Positions 17,451 to 26,481 are shown, counted from the stretch's first letter. The stretch is 64,000 bases of DNA from Bacteroidales bacterium 52_46 (GCA_001915385.1 MNQK01000005.1:21974-85973); one strand, 5' to 3'. Made by a program: numbers and translations. Notes: generated by a model from the sequence alone, not told the origin.

Positions 17451-17555
17451 TAAGTTGAATGGAACGGGGGCGTCTCGCCCCCGTGGTAATCTCAACCCCT
17501 GGGTGCGGTATATGCCGGAATAATACCACGGGGGCGAGACGCCCCCGCTCCATTC
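17451..17555. repeat. Family B palindrome (copy B2), downstream flank of the RAYT
   Basis: The left arm 17457-17488 and right arm 17524-17555 match as reverse complements except for one base, with the same GGGGGCGTCTCGCCCCC core as B1. TAAGTTGAATGG at 17451 also matches the outer edge of B1. A partial GAATGGAGCGGGGG-like copy lies at 17436-17450. Confidence 0.92.
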
Positions 17556-17569
17556 TCCCAAACGTACTG

Positions 17570-17606
17570 AAAAGGCCGTTTCCATGGAGGAAACGGCCTT
17601 TTCTTT
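17570..17606. terminator. Bidirectional rho-independent terminator
   Basis: AAAAGGCCGTTTCC (17570-17583) pairs with GGAAACGGCCTTTT (17589-17602), followed by T-rich sequence. It separates the RAYT (+) from the convergent PI-PLC gene (-). Confidence 0.88.
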
Positions 17607-17631
17607 TGCAGAATTTAAATCTGTATCAATT

Positions 17632-20628
17632 TTATCGTTTCAGCATTTTTTTGTTGCCTACTATGTAGATGCCGGCGGGGAGGTCGGTGAGGGCATCTTC
17701 GCGGTCAACGCCCTGCTTGAGCATCATGCCCTGCATGTTGTAGACATTCACCGGAGCGTTCATGTCTTCCGTTGCTATCTCGTCCAATCCTGCTACTGTT
17801 CCGTTGTTGACGGTGAACTGATACGGAGTGAATTCCGAAGCGCCGTAGTTGTAGCCGACCGACTGCACGCCCAATTCGTAATTGCCATCTTCAAGGTTGT
17901 CGAAGAAGCATGTCTCGGAGGGAAGGAACGAGCTCCACTCGGTGTACGCTTTCAGTTTGCCGGTATTGATGTCGGCGGGGACACGCATTATGGTGCCTGA
18001 AGCATTGCGCGACGTGCCTCCTACGCGGCGCAGGTAGGTGTTGTAGATGGCTTTGCTGCCCGATTGGGTGTACATCTTGTCCCATGTAACGTTGACGCGT
18101 TTTGTATCCTTGTCGTAAGAGACCTGTATATTGTCGGGAGCGGCAGGGACCTGAGCCACCTGATTCTTGCCTTCAAGGGTACGGTTAAGGTATACGCGGG
18201 GAGCACCGTCGCCGGCGGGTGAAATGAGGTCGAGCATTCCGTCGCCGTCAATGTCGCCGAATGTTATCCATGACTGCTCCTCGTCGACTGTTTCGCCGTA
18301 GTAATCCTTATTCTTGAGCAGGCCGTTGTTGAAAACATAGTTTTCGTTGTACTTACCGGTACTGCTTGACATGTATGTGCCGTTTGACCAGTCACTGTTC
18401 GGTCCCCAGCCGTCGGCGAGATAATCGACAAACCCGTCGCCGTTGAAGTCGGCAAGGATGGAAGTACGTGTCATAGCCACTGACGATGGGTGCAGGTCGG
18501 TGAGCACTTCGGAAAATTTCACATCGGTGCCGTCCGACTCGTTGCGGAGTATGAAAGCCACCTTGCCGTCGCGGCCGTTGGTGTTGTTGAAACTGTTATT
18601 GTTGGTGGTTCCGCTGAGCAGGATATCCATTTTGCCGTCCTGGTCGTAGTCGAGCACGTGGATTGCGGTCTCATTGCCGTTATCCTCGTTCTTGGAGTAG
18701 TCGTTGCTGTGGAAAGCCACTGAGAAGTTGCCTTTACCGTCGTTGGTCATGATTACAAGTTCGTAGCCACCGTCTATACTGACGCCGTCGGCACCGGTTA
18801 TAGCGTCGTGATATCCGTTGAGCAGTATGTCGGGGTAACCGTCGCAGTTGAAGTCGCCGAAAAGTGAAGTGGCGTAGAAATTGCGGTTGGAGGCAATGTG
18901 TCTGCGGGTAAATGTATTGTCACCGTTGTTGATGTAGAGGTTTGTGCCGTTGGCGTCATACCATGCGAACTGGCCGTTTTCGTTTGTAGTTCCGTTGTCG
19001 GTCACCATCAGTATGTCGGGATAGCCGTCGCCATTGACATCGGCGATAGAGAGACGGTGGTATTTGCCTGGAAGCGAGCAGCCCCAGTCGCCGTGCTTGT
19101 TGTTGCCGATATTGTTGGGATAACCGTTGATCTGAGAGAATCGGGTACCGTCGCCATTATTGATGAACACCTGATTGTTGGGGTCGCCGTACACGGTGTA
19201 TTTTTTGTAAGTGCCCCAGCCATGCGTGTCGCAGTCCCACGTGAGGAAGTCGACGGCGCCGTCCTGGTTAAGGTCGGCGAATGCGCGTACCTGAGCGCCG
19301 TATACTATCGGGAGATAGTCCTCGTTGTTGTCGGCGACACGTGCTTCGCCGCGTTTCACGCCCGAATTGTCGTATGCCTCAAAACCGTAGGGATGTCCGA
19401 AGCCTTTGTTGAAAGCCATGTATGATGCATCGCCCCAATTCCAGTTAGAGCCATCGTGTTCGTATGACTGACCGCTGCAATAGTAGTCCATGCGGCCGTC
19501 GCCGTCAAAGTCGGCGATAATGGGTAGAGCCTTGTCGCCGCCGCAGTTATAGTACATGCCTTCGCCCTGCAGCCAAGCCTTATCAAGACGGAACTGTGGA
19601 TTGTCACCCGTCGCAGCGACCAAGTCAGTGGAATTGATGCTGTTGATATACTTGAAGTTGTTTTCAATCACGGCGTTGACCGACGCGTTGCCGTTGGTAT
19701 CGTCAATACCCACCCAATCCATCATCACGATGCCTGTGGGGCCGGGGATGTAGCTGTCTGAGCTAACATAGTCAACAAACTTCTGATTGAAGAAAGTGGC
19801 GTTTGACTTATAGCTTGCGCTTGTAGAGCTCTTGGAATAAGAGGAGAGGAAGTTCATAGCCCACACGATATTCGCAGGGTCGCCGTTAATGCTGTGACGG
19901 GTAGTGAAATCCAGAAGATTGGTCATGAACCGTGTTTTTTCGGCATTGTCACCGTTAGTATTGGCGCGGTCCTGCACGAAGAATTTCGAGCTGTTCATAT
20001 CGTCGCCTGCGGCACCGATGATGCGGCTGCGGTTGGAGAGGTTGTTGAATTCCTCCGACCAGTTTTCGAAGAAACCGCCGAAGTAGGGTTCGTCGGCATA
20101 TTTGTCGCGGCTCAGCACAAGCATCTTGCCACGCATCTCGCCTACAGTCAGGTCGCGGCGGAATGCTATTACCTTATCCTTAAGCTCATCGCTCTCAAAG
20201 AGAGCCTTGAGCAACTTGGCATAATTGTCGTTATTGTCGACGGCAAGCAGATGGAGCACGACAAATTCATCGGGGTTATCGTTCAGGAATTTCCCGATAA
20301 CATTTTTCATCGCGTCATCGAAAGTGATTTTGCAATTGATAATGCCATGGTGCGCTTCGAGCGTATTGCCGCTGGCTTTCGGACGGAAGTCAAACGCACG
20401 GATACCTAATTCCAGCTGCTTGTCAAGAGAAATTTCCTGTGTCCTTGCATAGGAATCCAAGGTTGTACCGTTGCCGGTGGCCGAGTCGTGCGTGCCGGGG
20501 ATAGACACCTGTGCGACGTATGCGTCGTCGGGAAGCTCCGACATCCAGTTGCTGCCCGTCCAGGCCAGGCACTGGAAGGCAAAAGCGCTTACAATGGTAA
20601 ACGCGCCTGTGAGTAATAATTTTTTCAT
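17632..20628 (-). CDS. Secreted PI-PLC-domain protein with FG-GAP/VCBS repeats
   Basis: The 998-residue product has a signal peptide and then a PI-PLC X-like domain (about residues 30-340): VSIPGTHDSAT with candidate catalytic His47, LGIRAFDFRPK, and the His pair of EAHHGI at 93-94. Residues about 370-840 carry at least seven Asp-rich calcium-binding FG-GAP-type repeats (DFDGDGRMDY, DLNQDGAVDF, DVNGDGYPDI, DFNCDGYPDI, DYDQDGKMDI, DFNGDGFVDY, DIDGDGMLDL), expected to form a propeller. A fibronectin III-like stretch and the shared tail (VYNMQGMML, LPAGIYIVGNKKMLKR) end the protein. It could act on phosphoinositides or glycosyl-PI anchors in the gut; the substrate is inference. Confidence 0.88.
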   Translation of the reverse strand: MKKLLLTGAFTIVSAFAFQCLAWTGSNWMSELPDDAYVAQVSIPGTHDSATGNGTTLDSYARTQEISLDKQLELGIRAFDFRPKASGNTLEAHHGIINCKITFDDAMKNVIGKFLNDNPDEFVVLHLLAVDNNDNYAKLLKALFESDELKDKVIAFRRDLTVGEMRGKMLVLSRDKYADEPYFGGFFENWSEEFNNLSNRSRIIGAAGDDMNSSKFFVQDRANTNGDNAEKTRFMTNLLDFTTRHSINGDPANIVWAMNFLSSYSKSSTSASYKSNATFFNQKFVDYVSSDSYIPGPTGIVMMDWVGIDDTNGNASVNAVIENNFKYINSINSTDLVAATGDNPQFRLDKAWLQGEGMYYNCGGDKALPIIADFDGDGRMDYYCSGQSYEHDGSNWNWGDASYMAFNKGFGHPYGFEAYDNSGVKRGEARVADNNEDYLPIVYGAQVRAFADLNQDGAVDFLTWDCDTHGWGTYKKYTVYGDPNNQVFINNGDGTRFSQINGYPNNIGNNKHGDWGCSLPGKYHRLSIADVNGDGYPDILMVTDNGTTNENGQFAWYDANGTNLYINNGDNTFTRRHIASNRNFYATSLFGDFNCDGYPDILLNGYHDAITGADGVSIDGGYELVIMTNDGKGNFSVAFHSNDYSKNEDNGNETAIHVLDYDQDGKMDILLSGTTNNNSFNNTNGRDGKVAFILRNESDGTDVKFSEVLTDLHPSSVAMTRTSILADFNGDGFVDYLADGWGPNSDWSNGTYMSSSTGKYNENYVFNNGLLKNKDYYGETVDEEQSWITFGDIDGDGMLDLISPAGDGAPRVYLNRTLEGKNQVAQVPAAPDNIQVSYDKDTKRVNVTWDKMYTQSGSKAIYNTYLRRVGGTSRNASGTIMRVPADINTGKLKAYTEWSSFLPSETCFFDNLEDGNYELGVQSVGYNYGASEFTPYQFTVNNGTVAGLDEIATEDMNAPVNVYNMQGMMLKQGVDREDALTDLPAGIYIVGNKKMLKR

Positions 20629-20717
20629 GATGAAATGTTGTGAATTATGTTTGGTTTGGAGTTAGATTTGCAAGGTCTGCGGCAACTGAGGGTCAAATAT
20701 CTACTGCTGCCGTTGAC

Positions 20718-20726
20718 GCAAAATTA
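20718..20726 (-). promoter_or_regulatory. -7 box (TAATTTTGC) for the PI-PLC/FG-GAP gene
   Basis: TAATTTTGC on the minus strand is about 90 bases upstream of the start at 20628. A -33 element at normal distance is not evident. Confidence 0.45.
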
Positions 20727-20839
20727 GCATTTCACGACCAAACACGTCGACTACATTTTCATCATTTTTTGCTACAATTACGACATAATTGCACACCTAA
20801 AACGGCGATTTGATTGATATTTTTTGTTTTACTACTCAT

Positions 20840-22183
20840 TTATGATAATTTGCGGCAACCTTCGCATGCGCCCAAAGTGCCTGCAAAACGTTTTTCAACC
20901 AAATGACGCAGACGGTCGCGAAGGGCTTCGACCGAAACGGTGTCGATGACATCGACCATGAAGGCCTGCATGAGCATTGTGCGCGCCTCATCGCGCGGTA
21001 TGCCGCGGCTTTGCATGTAGAACAGCGCCTCCTGATTTAGTTGTCCGGTAGTGGCGCCGTGGCTGCACTTCACGTCGTCATTGTTGATGATAAGCTGCGG
21101 CTTGGCATGCATCTGCGCGCCCTGCGAGGCAAGGATATTGTTGTTGGTCTGGAATGCCTCGGTGAAACGCGCGTCGGGAAATACCTCAATAAGCCCCTCG
21201 AAAGCACCGCGGGCTTCGTCGTCGAGCACATAGCGGAAAAGCTGATTGGAGGTGGAGCGGCCGACACGGTGGTTGATGACGGTCGAATTGTCGATATGCT
21301 GGGCTGCGGAACCGACAGCCATGCCGTAAAGTCCTGTCGAACAGCGTTCGCCGAGAATATCGACGGTGTATTCGTTGCGGGTGATGCCGTTGAGCAGCGT
21401 GGTAGTGTTGCCCAGGAACGACGAACGCTCCTCCTGACGGACGAACGCAAGCGAAAGATGGCGGGTCGACGCGTCCGATTCCTCGATATCATAGACTTCA
21501 AAACGAGCCCCACGACCTACGTTGGCCTCTATGACCTGCAGACCGAGATACTCAACGGCGGGGTTATTGGAGTGGTCGCAAAGCAGCAGGCGCAGGTCGG
21601 CGTCCTCACCGACGTCGACAAGTAGCCTGCGCACGGCCATCATCGGCACGTCGCTCTGGAATATATTGACAATCTGCAGCGGGCGGTCAAGTTTCACTCC
21701 CTTTTCGAGGCGGATGTATACGCCGTCCTGCACGAGCAGGGTGTTGAGAGCCACCTGCGTGTTGTCGAGCGGGGCGATTTTGCCGTAGCAGCGCGCCACG
21801 CTGTCGGGAAAGCGTACGGCGGCTTCGGCGAGCGACATCACGGTGACGCCCTCGGGAAGATTGCGCAGCAGCGACTTGGTAGGCACGAATTTATCATTGG
21901 CGACCACGCCCATGAGCGACGACATGTTGGGGACATCGCAGCGGAAAGTCTCGGCCACGTCGACAGGTATGTCGATGCGCGCTATGTTGAGTCCGTAGTC
22001 AGGTGCGAGAAGGTCGGCTACCGAGGTAATCTCGTAGCCTTCATCGCCTTTTTCCGGGAGCGACTTGCCGCGCAGGGCAGCCAACGCGGCGGGGCGCTGT
22101 GCGTTGAGCAGAGGCGCCGAGCCGGCATCGATAATCTCGCGGTTGTCGGTATATAAATCTATATATTGAGTCAGTGCGTTCAT
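20840..22183 (-). CDS. sufD: Fe-S cluster assembly protein SufD
   Basis: SufD is a scaffold component of the SufBC2D complex, which builds Fe-S clusters. The 447-residue beta-helix protein contains the conserved C-terminal block KCSHGATTGQLNQEALFYMQ with the His that SufD uses, and ARTMLMQAF. The start MNALTQYIDLY (22183) is preferred to an upstream in-frame start at 22207 that lies in the repeat-filled spacer. It is the last gene of cvpA-sufB-sufC-sufD; no sufS or sufE follows in this window. Confidence 0.94.
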   Translation of the reverse strand: MNALTQYIDLYTDNREIIDAGSAPLLNAQRPAALAALRGKSLPEKGDEGYEITSVADLLAPDYGLNIARIDIPVDVAETFRCDVPNMSSLMGVVANDKFVPTKSLLRNLPEGVTVMSLAEAAVRFPDSVARCYGKIAPLDNTQVALNTLLVQDGVYIRLEKGVKLDRPLQIVNIFQSDVPMMAVRRLLVDVGEDADLRLLLCDHSNNPAVEYLGLQVIEANVGRGARFEVYDIEESDASTRHLSLAFVRQEERSSFLGNTTTLLNGITRNEYTVDILGERCSTGLYGMAVGSAAQHIDNSTVINHRVGRSTSNQLFRYVLDDEARGAFEGLIEVFPDARFTEAFQTNNNILASQGAQMHAKPQLIINNDDVKCSHGATTGQLNQEALFYMQSRGIPRDEARTMLMQAFMVDVIDTVSVEALRDRLRHLVEKRFAGTLGACEGCRKLS

Positions 22184-22200
22184 AACAATCAGTTGATTTC

Positions 22201-22300
22201 TGAGCAATCGGAGCTCTCGGAGAACTCAGAGTACTCGGAGTCCCCCGGAGCTCTCGGAGAACTCGGTAATTATGAATTATGAATTATGCATTATGAATTC
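22201..22300. repeat. 9-bp GAGnnCTCn array plus TAATTATGAATT simple repeat
   Basis: The sufD-sufC spacer consists of about seven degenerate 9-base GAG-nn-CTC units (22201-22266) followed by AT-rich GAATTATGAATTATG repeats (22268-22300) that run into the sufC 3' end. The same unit type fills 8166-8236. Confidence 0.75.
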
Positions 22301-23052
22301 TCCTTAATCCAGTCGTAGCCGCGTTCTTCAAGCTCGAGGGCAAGCTCGGGGCCACCGGTCATTACGATGCGGCCTTTGTAGAGCACGTGGACGTAATCGG
22401 GCTTGATATAGTCAAGCAGACGCTGGTAGTGCGTGATGACGATTGTGGCGTTTTCAGCAGTCTTGAGGGTGTTGACGCCCTGCGATACTACGCGGAGGGC
22501 GTCGATGTCGAGGCCGGAGTCAGTCTCGTCGAGTATAGATAGCTGCGGCTCGAGCACGGCCATCTGGAAGATTTCGTTGCGTTTTTTCTCGCCGCCGGAG
22601 AAACCCTCGTTGACCGAACGCGAGGCGAGTTTGTTGTCAAGCTCCACGACGGCGCGTTTCTGACGCATCATCTTGAGAAATTCGGTTGCCGACATGGGGG
22701 GCTCGTTGAAATATTTGCGTTTGGCATTGACGGCGGCACGCATGAAGTTGACCATCGATACACCGGGGATTTCCACCGGGTACTGGAACGAAAGGAACAG
22801 CCCTTCGTGCGAGCGGTCCTCGGGTGACAGCGCAAGCAGGTCGATGCCGTGGAGTGTGGCCGAGCCTTCGGTTACCGTAAATGCGGGATTGCCGGCGAGC
22901 ACTGACGACAGTGTCGACTTACCCGAACCGTTGGGTCCCATTATGGCATGCACCTCGCCGCGGCGCACGGTCAGGTTTATGCCTTTAAGTATCTCTTTTT
23001 CGCCGATTGAGGCGTGCAGGTTTCTGACATCAAGAAGATTAGTACAATTCAT
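22291..23052 (-). CDS. sufC: Fe-S cluster assembly ATPase SufC
   Basis: SufC is the ABC-type ATPase that drives the SufBCD scaffold in the cytoplasm. The 253-residue sequence has Walker A GPNGSGKST (residues 39-47), signature FSGGEKKR, Walker B with LSILDETDSGLD, and the switch His in IVITHYQRLL. It is normal length. Spacers on both sides within the operon are filled with simple repeats. Confidence 0.96.
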   Translation of the reverse strand: MNCTNLLDVRNLHASIGEKEILKGINLTVRRGEVHAIMGPNGSGKSTLSSVLAGNPAFTVTEGSATLHGIDLLALSPEDRSHEGLFLSFQYPVEIPGVSMVNFMRAAVNAKRKYFNEPPMSATEFLKMMRQKRAVVELDNKLASRSVNEGFSGGEKKRNEIFQMAVLEPQLSILDETDSGLDIDALRVVSQGVNTLKTAENATIVITHYQRLLDYIKPDYVHVLYKGRIVMTGGPELALELEERGYDWIKENS

Positions 23053-23180
23053 AATTCACTTTTTCAATTCATAATTCATAATTCATAATTCATAATTCAC
23101 TTTTTCAATTCATAATTCATATTTTGGGTACAGGGCTCGACGGGCGATAATTGTGAATTATGAATTGTGAATTATGAATT
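23053..23180. repeat. CATAATT heptamer repeats in the sufC-sufB spacer
   Basis: The whole spacer is made of CATAATT-type heptamers (23053-23120), a short unique core including GGGCTCGACGGGCG, and inverted-sense GTGAATTATGAATT units (23150-23178). The two ends are loosely inverted, so the transcript could fold between sufB and sufC. Similar units occur at 25221-25250. Confidence 0.7.
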
Positions 23181-24629
23181 TTATCCTACTGAGCCTTCGA
23201 GGGTGATCTGGAGGAGCTTCTGGGCTTCTACCGCAAACTCCATGGGGAGTTTGTTCATTACCTCTTTGGCGTAGCCGTTGACTATCAGGCCTACGGCTTC
23301 TTCGGAGGGTATGCCGCGCTGGTTGCAGTAGAAAAGCTGGTCTTCCGAAATCTTTGAAGTGGTGGCCTCATGCTCTACTACGGCAGTCGGATTTTTGACA
23401 TCGATATAGGGGAACGTGTGCGCGCCGCAGCGTGACGAGAGCAGCAGCGAGTCGCACTGCGTGTAGTTGCGGCAGCCGTCGGCAGCGGGAACCACTTTCA
23501 CCAGTCCGCGGTAGGAATTCTGGCTCTCCCCGGCCGAGATGCCTTTCGATACGATTGTGGAGCGGCTGTTGCGCCCTATGTGTATCATCTTTGTGCCGGT
23601 GTCGGCCTGCTGACGGTTGCGGGTCACGGCCACGGAGTAAAATTCGCCCACCGAGTTGTCGCCCTTGAGCACGCAGGAGGGATATTTCCATGTGATGGCC
23701 GAACCGGTCTCGACCTGGGTCCATGACAGCTTGGAGAAGTCGCCGCGGCACAGACCGCGCTTGGTGACGAAGTTGTAGATACCTCCGCGTCCTTCCTTGT
23801 CGCCGGCGTACCAGTTCTGCACGGTCGAGTATTTCACTTCGGCGCGCTCCTCGACGATGATTTCCACGATGGCGGCATGGAGCTGGTTTTCATCGCGCTG
23901 CGGGGCGGTGCACCCCTCGAGATAGCTCACGTAGGCATCGTCGTCGGCCACGATGAGCGTGCGCTCGAACTGCCCCGTACCCGAGGCGTTGATGCGGAAA
24001 TAGGTCGACAGTTCCATCGGACAGCGCACACCTTTGGGGATATACACAAACGAACCGTCGGAGAACACGGCCGAGTTGAGCGCCGCGAAGAAATTGTCGC
24101 GGTACGACACCACGGTGCCGAGATATTTGCGCACGAGGTCGGGATAATCCCTGACAGCCTCGGAGAAGGAGCAGAATATTATGCCGAGTGAGGCAAGTTT
24201 CTCCTTGTGCGTGGTCTTGACCGACGATGAGTCCATCACGGCGTCGACGGCCATGCCCGAGAGCTGTTTCTGCTCCTCGAGAGGTATGCCGAGACGGTTG
24301 AAGGTGTCAATCAGTTCGGGGTCGACATCGTCGAGGCTTTTCGGCCCCTCCTTCTTGCGGGGAGCGGCGTAATAGCTTATGGCCTGATAGTCGATGTCGG
24401 GAATGTCGAGATGCGCCCACCGCGGCATCTTGAGTGTCAGCCAGTAGCGGTAGGCCTCGAGGCGGAAATCGAGAAGCCATTGCGGCTCCTGCTTTTTCGC
24501 CGAGATAAGACGTATGACGTCCTCATTGAGCCCGACGGGGATAATATCGGTGTCGATGTCGCTGACAAAGCCGTATTTATACTCGCCGGTGGTGGCGTCG
24601 GAGATTATATCTTTATTCTGTTCTTTCAT
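23181..24629 (-). CDS. sufB: Fe-S cluster assembly scaffold SufB
   Basis: SufB is the core scaffold that receives sulfur and iron in the SufBC2D complex. The 482-residue product carries conserved blocks YIPKGVRCPMELSTYFRIN, EGCTAPQRDENQLHAAIVE (with the Cys region) and NWYAGDKEGRGGIYNFVTKRG, and a C-terminal HEATTSKISEDQLFYCNQRG. Its start lies one base after the cvpA stop. Length and motifs are complete. Confidence 0.96.
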   Translation of the reverse strand: MKEQNKDIISDATTGEYKYGFVSDIDTDIIPVGLNEDVIRLISAKKQEPQWLLDFRLEAYRYWLTLKMPRWAHLDIPDIDYQAISYYAAPRKKEGPKSLDDVDPELIDTFNRLGIPLEEQKQLSGMAVDAVMDSSSVKTTHKEKLASLGIIFCSFSEAVRDYPDLVRKYLGTVVSYRDNFFAALNSAVFSDGSFVYIPKGVRCPMELSTYFRINASGTGQFERTLIVADDDAYVSYLEGCTAPQRDENQLHAAIVEIIVEERAEVKYSTVQNWYAGDKEGRGGIYNFVTKRGLCRGDFSKLSWTQVETGSAITWKYPSCVLKGDNSVGEFYSVAVTRNRQQADTGTKMIHIGRNSRSTIVSKGISAGESQNSYRGLVKVVPAADGCRNYTQCDSLLLSSRCGAHTFPYIDVKNPTAVVEHEATTSKISEDQLFYCNQRGIPSEEAVGLIVNGYAKEVMNKLPMEFAVEAQKLLQITLEGSVG

Positions 24630-24630
24630 G

Positions 24631-25179
24631 CTATTTATCGTTATGATCGTGGCCGTCGTCCTTGCCTACGCTGGCCACTGCAGTCACAAAATCCTTGAAT
24701 GTCTCGCTGCCAAGCACTTTGGGGGCGAAGTCGACCACGGCCCTGGCCGCGCGGCCTTCGGCGAGACGGCTGTTGGACGTGATGTCGATGTCGGGCCGGA
24801 ATGCCTGCCAGATGTTGAGCAACAGACTGAATATCAGGAACCACTCGAAGAGCGAGAAAAGGGCTCCCGCAATGCGGTCGATGACCGTAAGATGAAGGGA
24901 ATGCGTTACCGTTTTTATAAGGCTCGCCACCAGACGCGCGGCTATAAAACCTACGATAAAGAGGAGCACGCTCGCAAATACGCCGCTGACGTAGAGGTCG
25001 TTGGCATCGGGATTGCTTCCGGCGAAAAGGCGCGTGACAGAGCCTGAGAACAGTCGGCACGCTATTATGCCGACAATGACACCGCCTACCGAGCCGAGCT
25101 GCGTGATGACTCCCCGTCGCAGTCCGTAGACAATCGAGACGATAAAAATCAGTAATATGAGAATGTCAAGAGCTGCCAT
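24631..25179 (-). CDS. CvpA family membrane protein
   Basis: The 182-residue product (start MAALDILILL) has four predicted membrane helices and the family's N-terminal pattern DILILLIFIVSIVYGLRRG, with a charged C-terminus. CvpA was linked to colicin V export in E. coli; its general role is unclear. ATG 25212 lies in the -7 box at 25209-25217, so 25179 is chosen. It heads the suf operon, with one base to sufB. Confidence 0.88.
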   Translation of the reverse strand: MAALDILILLIFIVSIVYGLRRGVITQLGSVGGVIVGIIACRLFSGSVTRLFAGSNPDANDLYVSGVFASVLLFIVGFIAARLVASLIKTVTHSLHLTVIDRIAGALFSLFEWFLIFSLLLNIWQAFRPDIDITSNSRLAEGRAARAVVDFAPKVLGSETFKDFVTAVASVGKDDGHDHNDK

Positions 25180-25208
25180 TTCAAAATATGTATCGGATAA
25201 TTCAATCT

Positions 25209-25217
25209 GCAAAGTTA
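25209..25217 (-). promoter_or_regulatory. -7 box (TAACTTTGC) for the cvpA-sufBCD operon
   Basis: TAACTTTGC on the minus strand is about 30 bases upstream of the cvpA start and excludes the longer start. The -33 position falls in CATAATT repeats and shows no TTTG. Confidence 0.6.
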
Positions 25218-25320
25218 ATCAAATTCATAATTCATAATGCATAATTTACAATTATTAATTGTGCATTGTTCGTTCCCGACTTAAATTACACTTTATCGCT
25301 CCAGGGGCTGTATGAACCAC

Positions 25321-25358
25321 ATTACTAATTACTAATTACTAATTACTAATTACTAATT
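25321..25358. repeat. Microsatellite (ATTACTA)x5
   Basis: Five perfect ATTACTA heptamers plus ATT. The exonuclease stop codon (25353-25355, minus) lies in the first unit met on that strand, so copy-number change would alter only the 3' untranslated region. Confidence 0.92.
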
Positions 25359-25862
25359 GCCAATGGCAGCGAGTTCGTGGAGGAAGAGGCGGGCGCACAT
25401 TTCGGCATCGTCTCCGGCACGGTGGTGGGTGCCTTCGGGGATACCGAGCGCGGAGCAGAGGTAGCCGAGTTTGTTGCAGCGCATGCCGTAGATGCGGCGC
25501 GCAGTGGCGAGGGTGCAGTGCCAGCGCAGCCGGGGGAGATGTATACGGTAGAGTTCGGCTGCGGCATGGAGGCAGCTGCGGTCGAAAGTGTAGTTGTGGG
25601 CAACGAAGGTGTCGTAGTCGTCAAGGTAGGTACGTTCGATTTCGTCCCACACCTCGGCGAAATCGGGAGCGTCCTCGGTGTCCTCGGGGCGTATGCCGTG
25701 AATCTTTATATTCCAGAAGTGGTAGCGGTTGTGGGGAGGCCGCACAAGCCACGAACGCGTCTCGACCACTTCGCCGTCGCGCACCACACATATTCCCACC
25801 TCACATATTGAATCACGGGCGGCAGTGGCCGTCTCGAAGTCTATTGCGATAAAATTAATCAT
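25353..25862 (-). CDS. DEDDh-family 3'-5' exonuclease
   Basis: The 169-residue protein is a stand-alone DnaQ-like exonuclease. The four acidic residues are visible: AIDFETATAAR (DxE, Exo I), VAHNYTFDRS (Exo II), and HRAGDDAEMCA (Exo III His and Asp). It resembles short bacterial proteins related to the DNA polymerase III epsilon proofreading domain, without a polymerase-binding tail. The cellular substrate is unknown. It is divergent from the NUDIX gene, with abutting promoters between them. Confidence 0.88.
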   Translation of the reverse strand: MINFIAIDFETATAARDSICEVGICVVRDGEVVETRSWLVRPPHNRYHFWNIKIHGIRPEDTEDAPDFAEVWDEIERTYLDDYDTFVAHNYTFDRSCLHAAAELYRIHLPRLRWHCTLATARRIYGMRCNKLGYLCSALGIPEGTHHRAGDDAEMCARLFLHELAAIGN

Positions 25863-25880
25863 AAGTAACTATATTCTCTT

Positions 25881-25919
25881 GCAAAAGTACGCAATAAATA
25901 TATAGCGGGCGGCAAAAAA
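25881..25919 (-). promoter_or_regulatory. Promoter of the exonuclease gene
   Basis: TACTTTTGC (25881-25889, minus) is a -7 box 19 bases from the start. A T-rich TTTTTTGCC at 25911-25919 lies slightly far for a -33 element. Confidence 0.55.
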
Positions 25920-25951
25920 TTGTTAAAGCCTACGATATTGCTTATCTTTGC
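25920..25951 (+). promoter_or_regulatory. Promoter of the NUDIX gene
   Basis: TTGT at 25920-25923, 19 bases, then TATCTTTGC at 25943-25951. It abuts the divergent exonuclease promoter and excludes the in-frame start at 25948. Confidence 0.75.
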
Positions 25952-25971
25952 GTGCAAAACCATTTCTTAAT

Positions 25972-26481
25972 ATGAAAGATAACGAGAGGGAGATATTTCC
26001 TGTAGTGGACAGGGAGGGACGGACTGTCGGGAAGGCTACGCGCGGCAAGTGCCACAACGGATCGCACCTGCTGCACCCTGTGGTACACCTGCATGTATTC
26101 AACAGCAAGGGCGAGCTTTATCTGCAGCGGCGCCCAGACTGGAAGGATATTCAGCCGGGCAAATGGGACACGGCCGTCGGCGGCCATGTGGATTACGGCG
26201 AGTCGACCGCCGACGCATTGCGGCGCGAGGTACGCGAGGAATTGGGCATCACGGAGTTCGAGTCGGTGTTTATGGATTCATATATATTTGAAAATGAGCG
26301 CGAAAGCGAATATGTCAATGTGTACCGCACAGTCTACGACTGGGAGGTGCATCCGAGCGACGAACTTGACGGCGGACGTTTTTGGACACCCGACGAGATA
26401 CGGGCTTCGCTCGGCTGCGGCGTATTCACTCCCAATTTCGAGCAGGAGTTCAGGAGGTTTTTTGAGGTATCAAAAGTATAA
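25972..26481 (+). CDS. NUDIX hydrolase (Idi-like)
   Basis: The 169-residue protein contains a complete Nudix box, GHVDYGE with STADALR and REVREELGI (GX5EX7REUXEEXGU). The N-terminal stretch DREGRTVGKATRGKCH and the LHVFNSKGELYLQRR strand resemble the isopentenyl-diphosphate isomerase-like YfcD subgroup. The substrate of these stand-alone proteins is usually unknown. ATG 25972 is chosen because earlier in-frame starts overlap the -7 box. Confidence 0.9.
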   Translation: MKDNEREIFPVVDREGRTVGKATRGKCHNGSHLLHPVVHLHVFNSKGELYLQRRPDWKDIQPGKWDTAVGGHVDYGESTADALRREVREELGITEFESVFMDSYIFENERESEYVNVYRTVYDWEVHPSDELDGGRFWTPDEIRASLGCGVFTPNFEQEFRRFFEVSKV

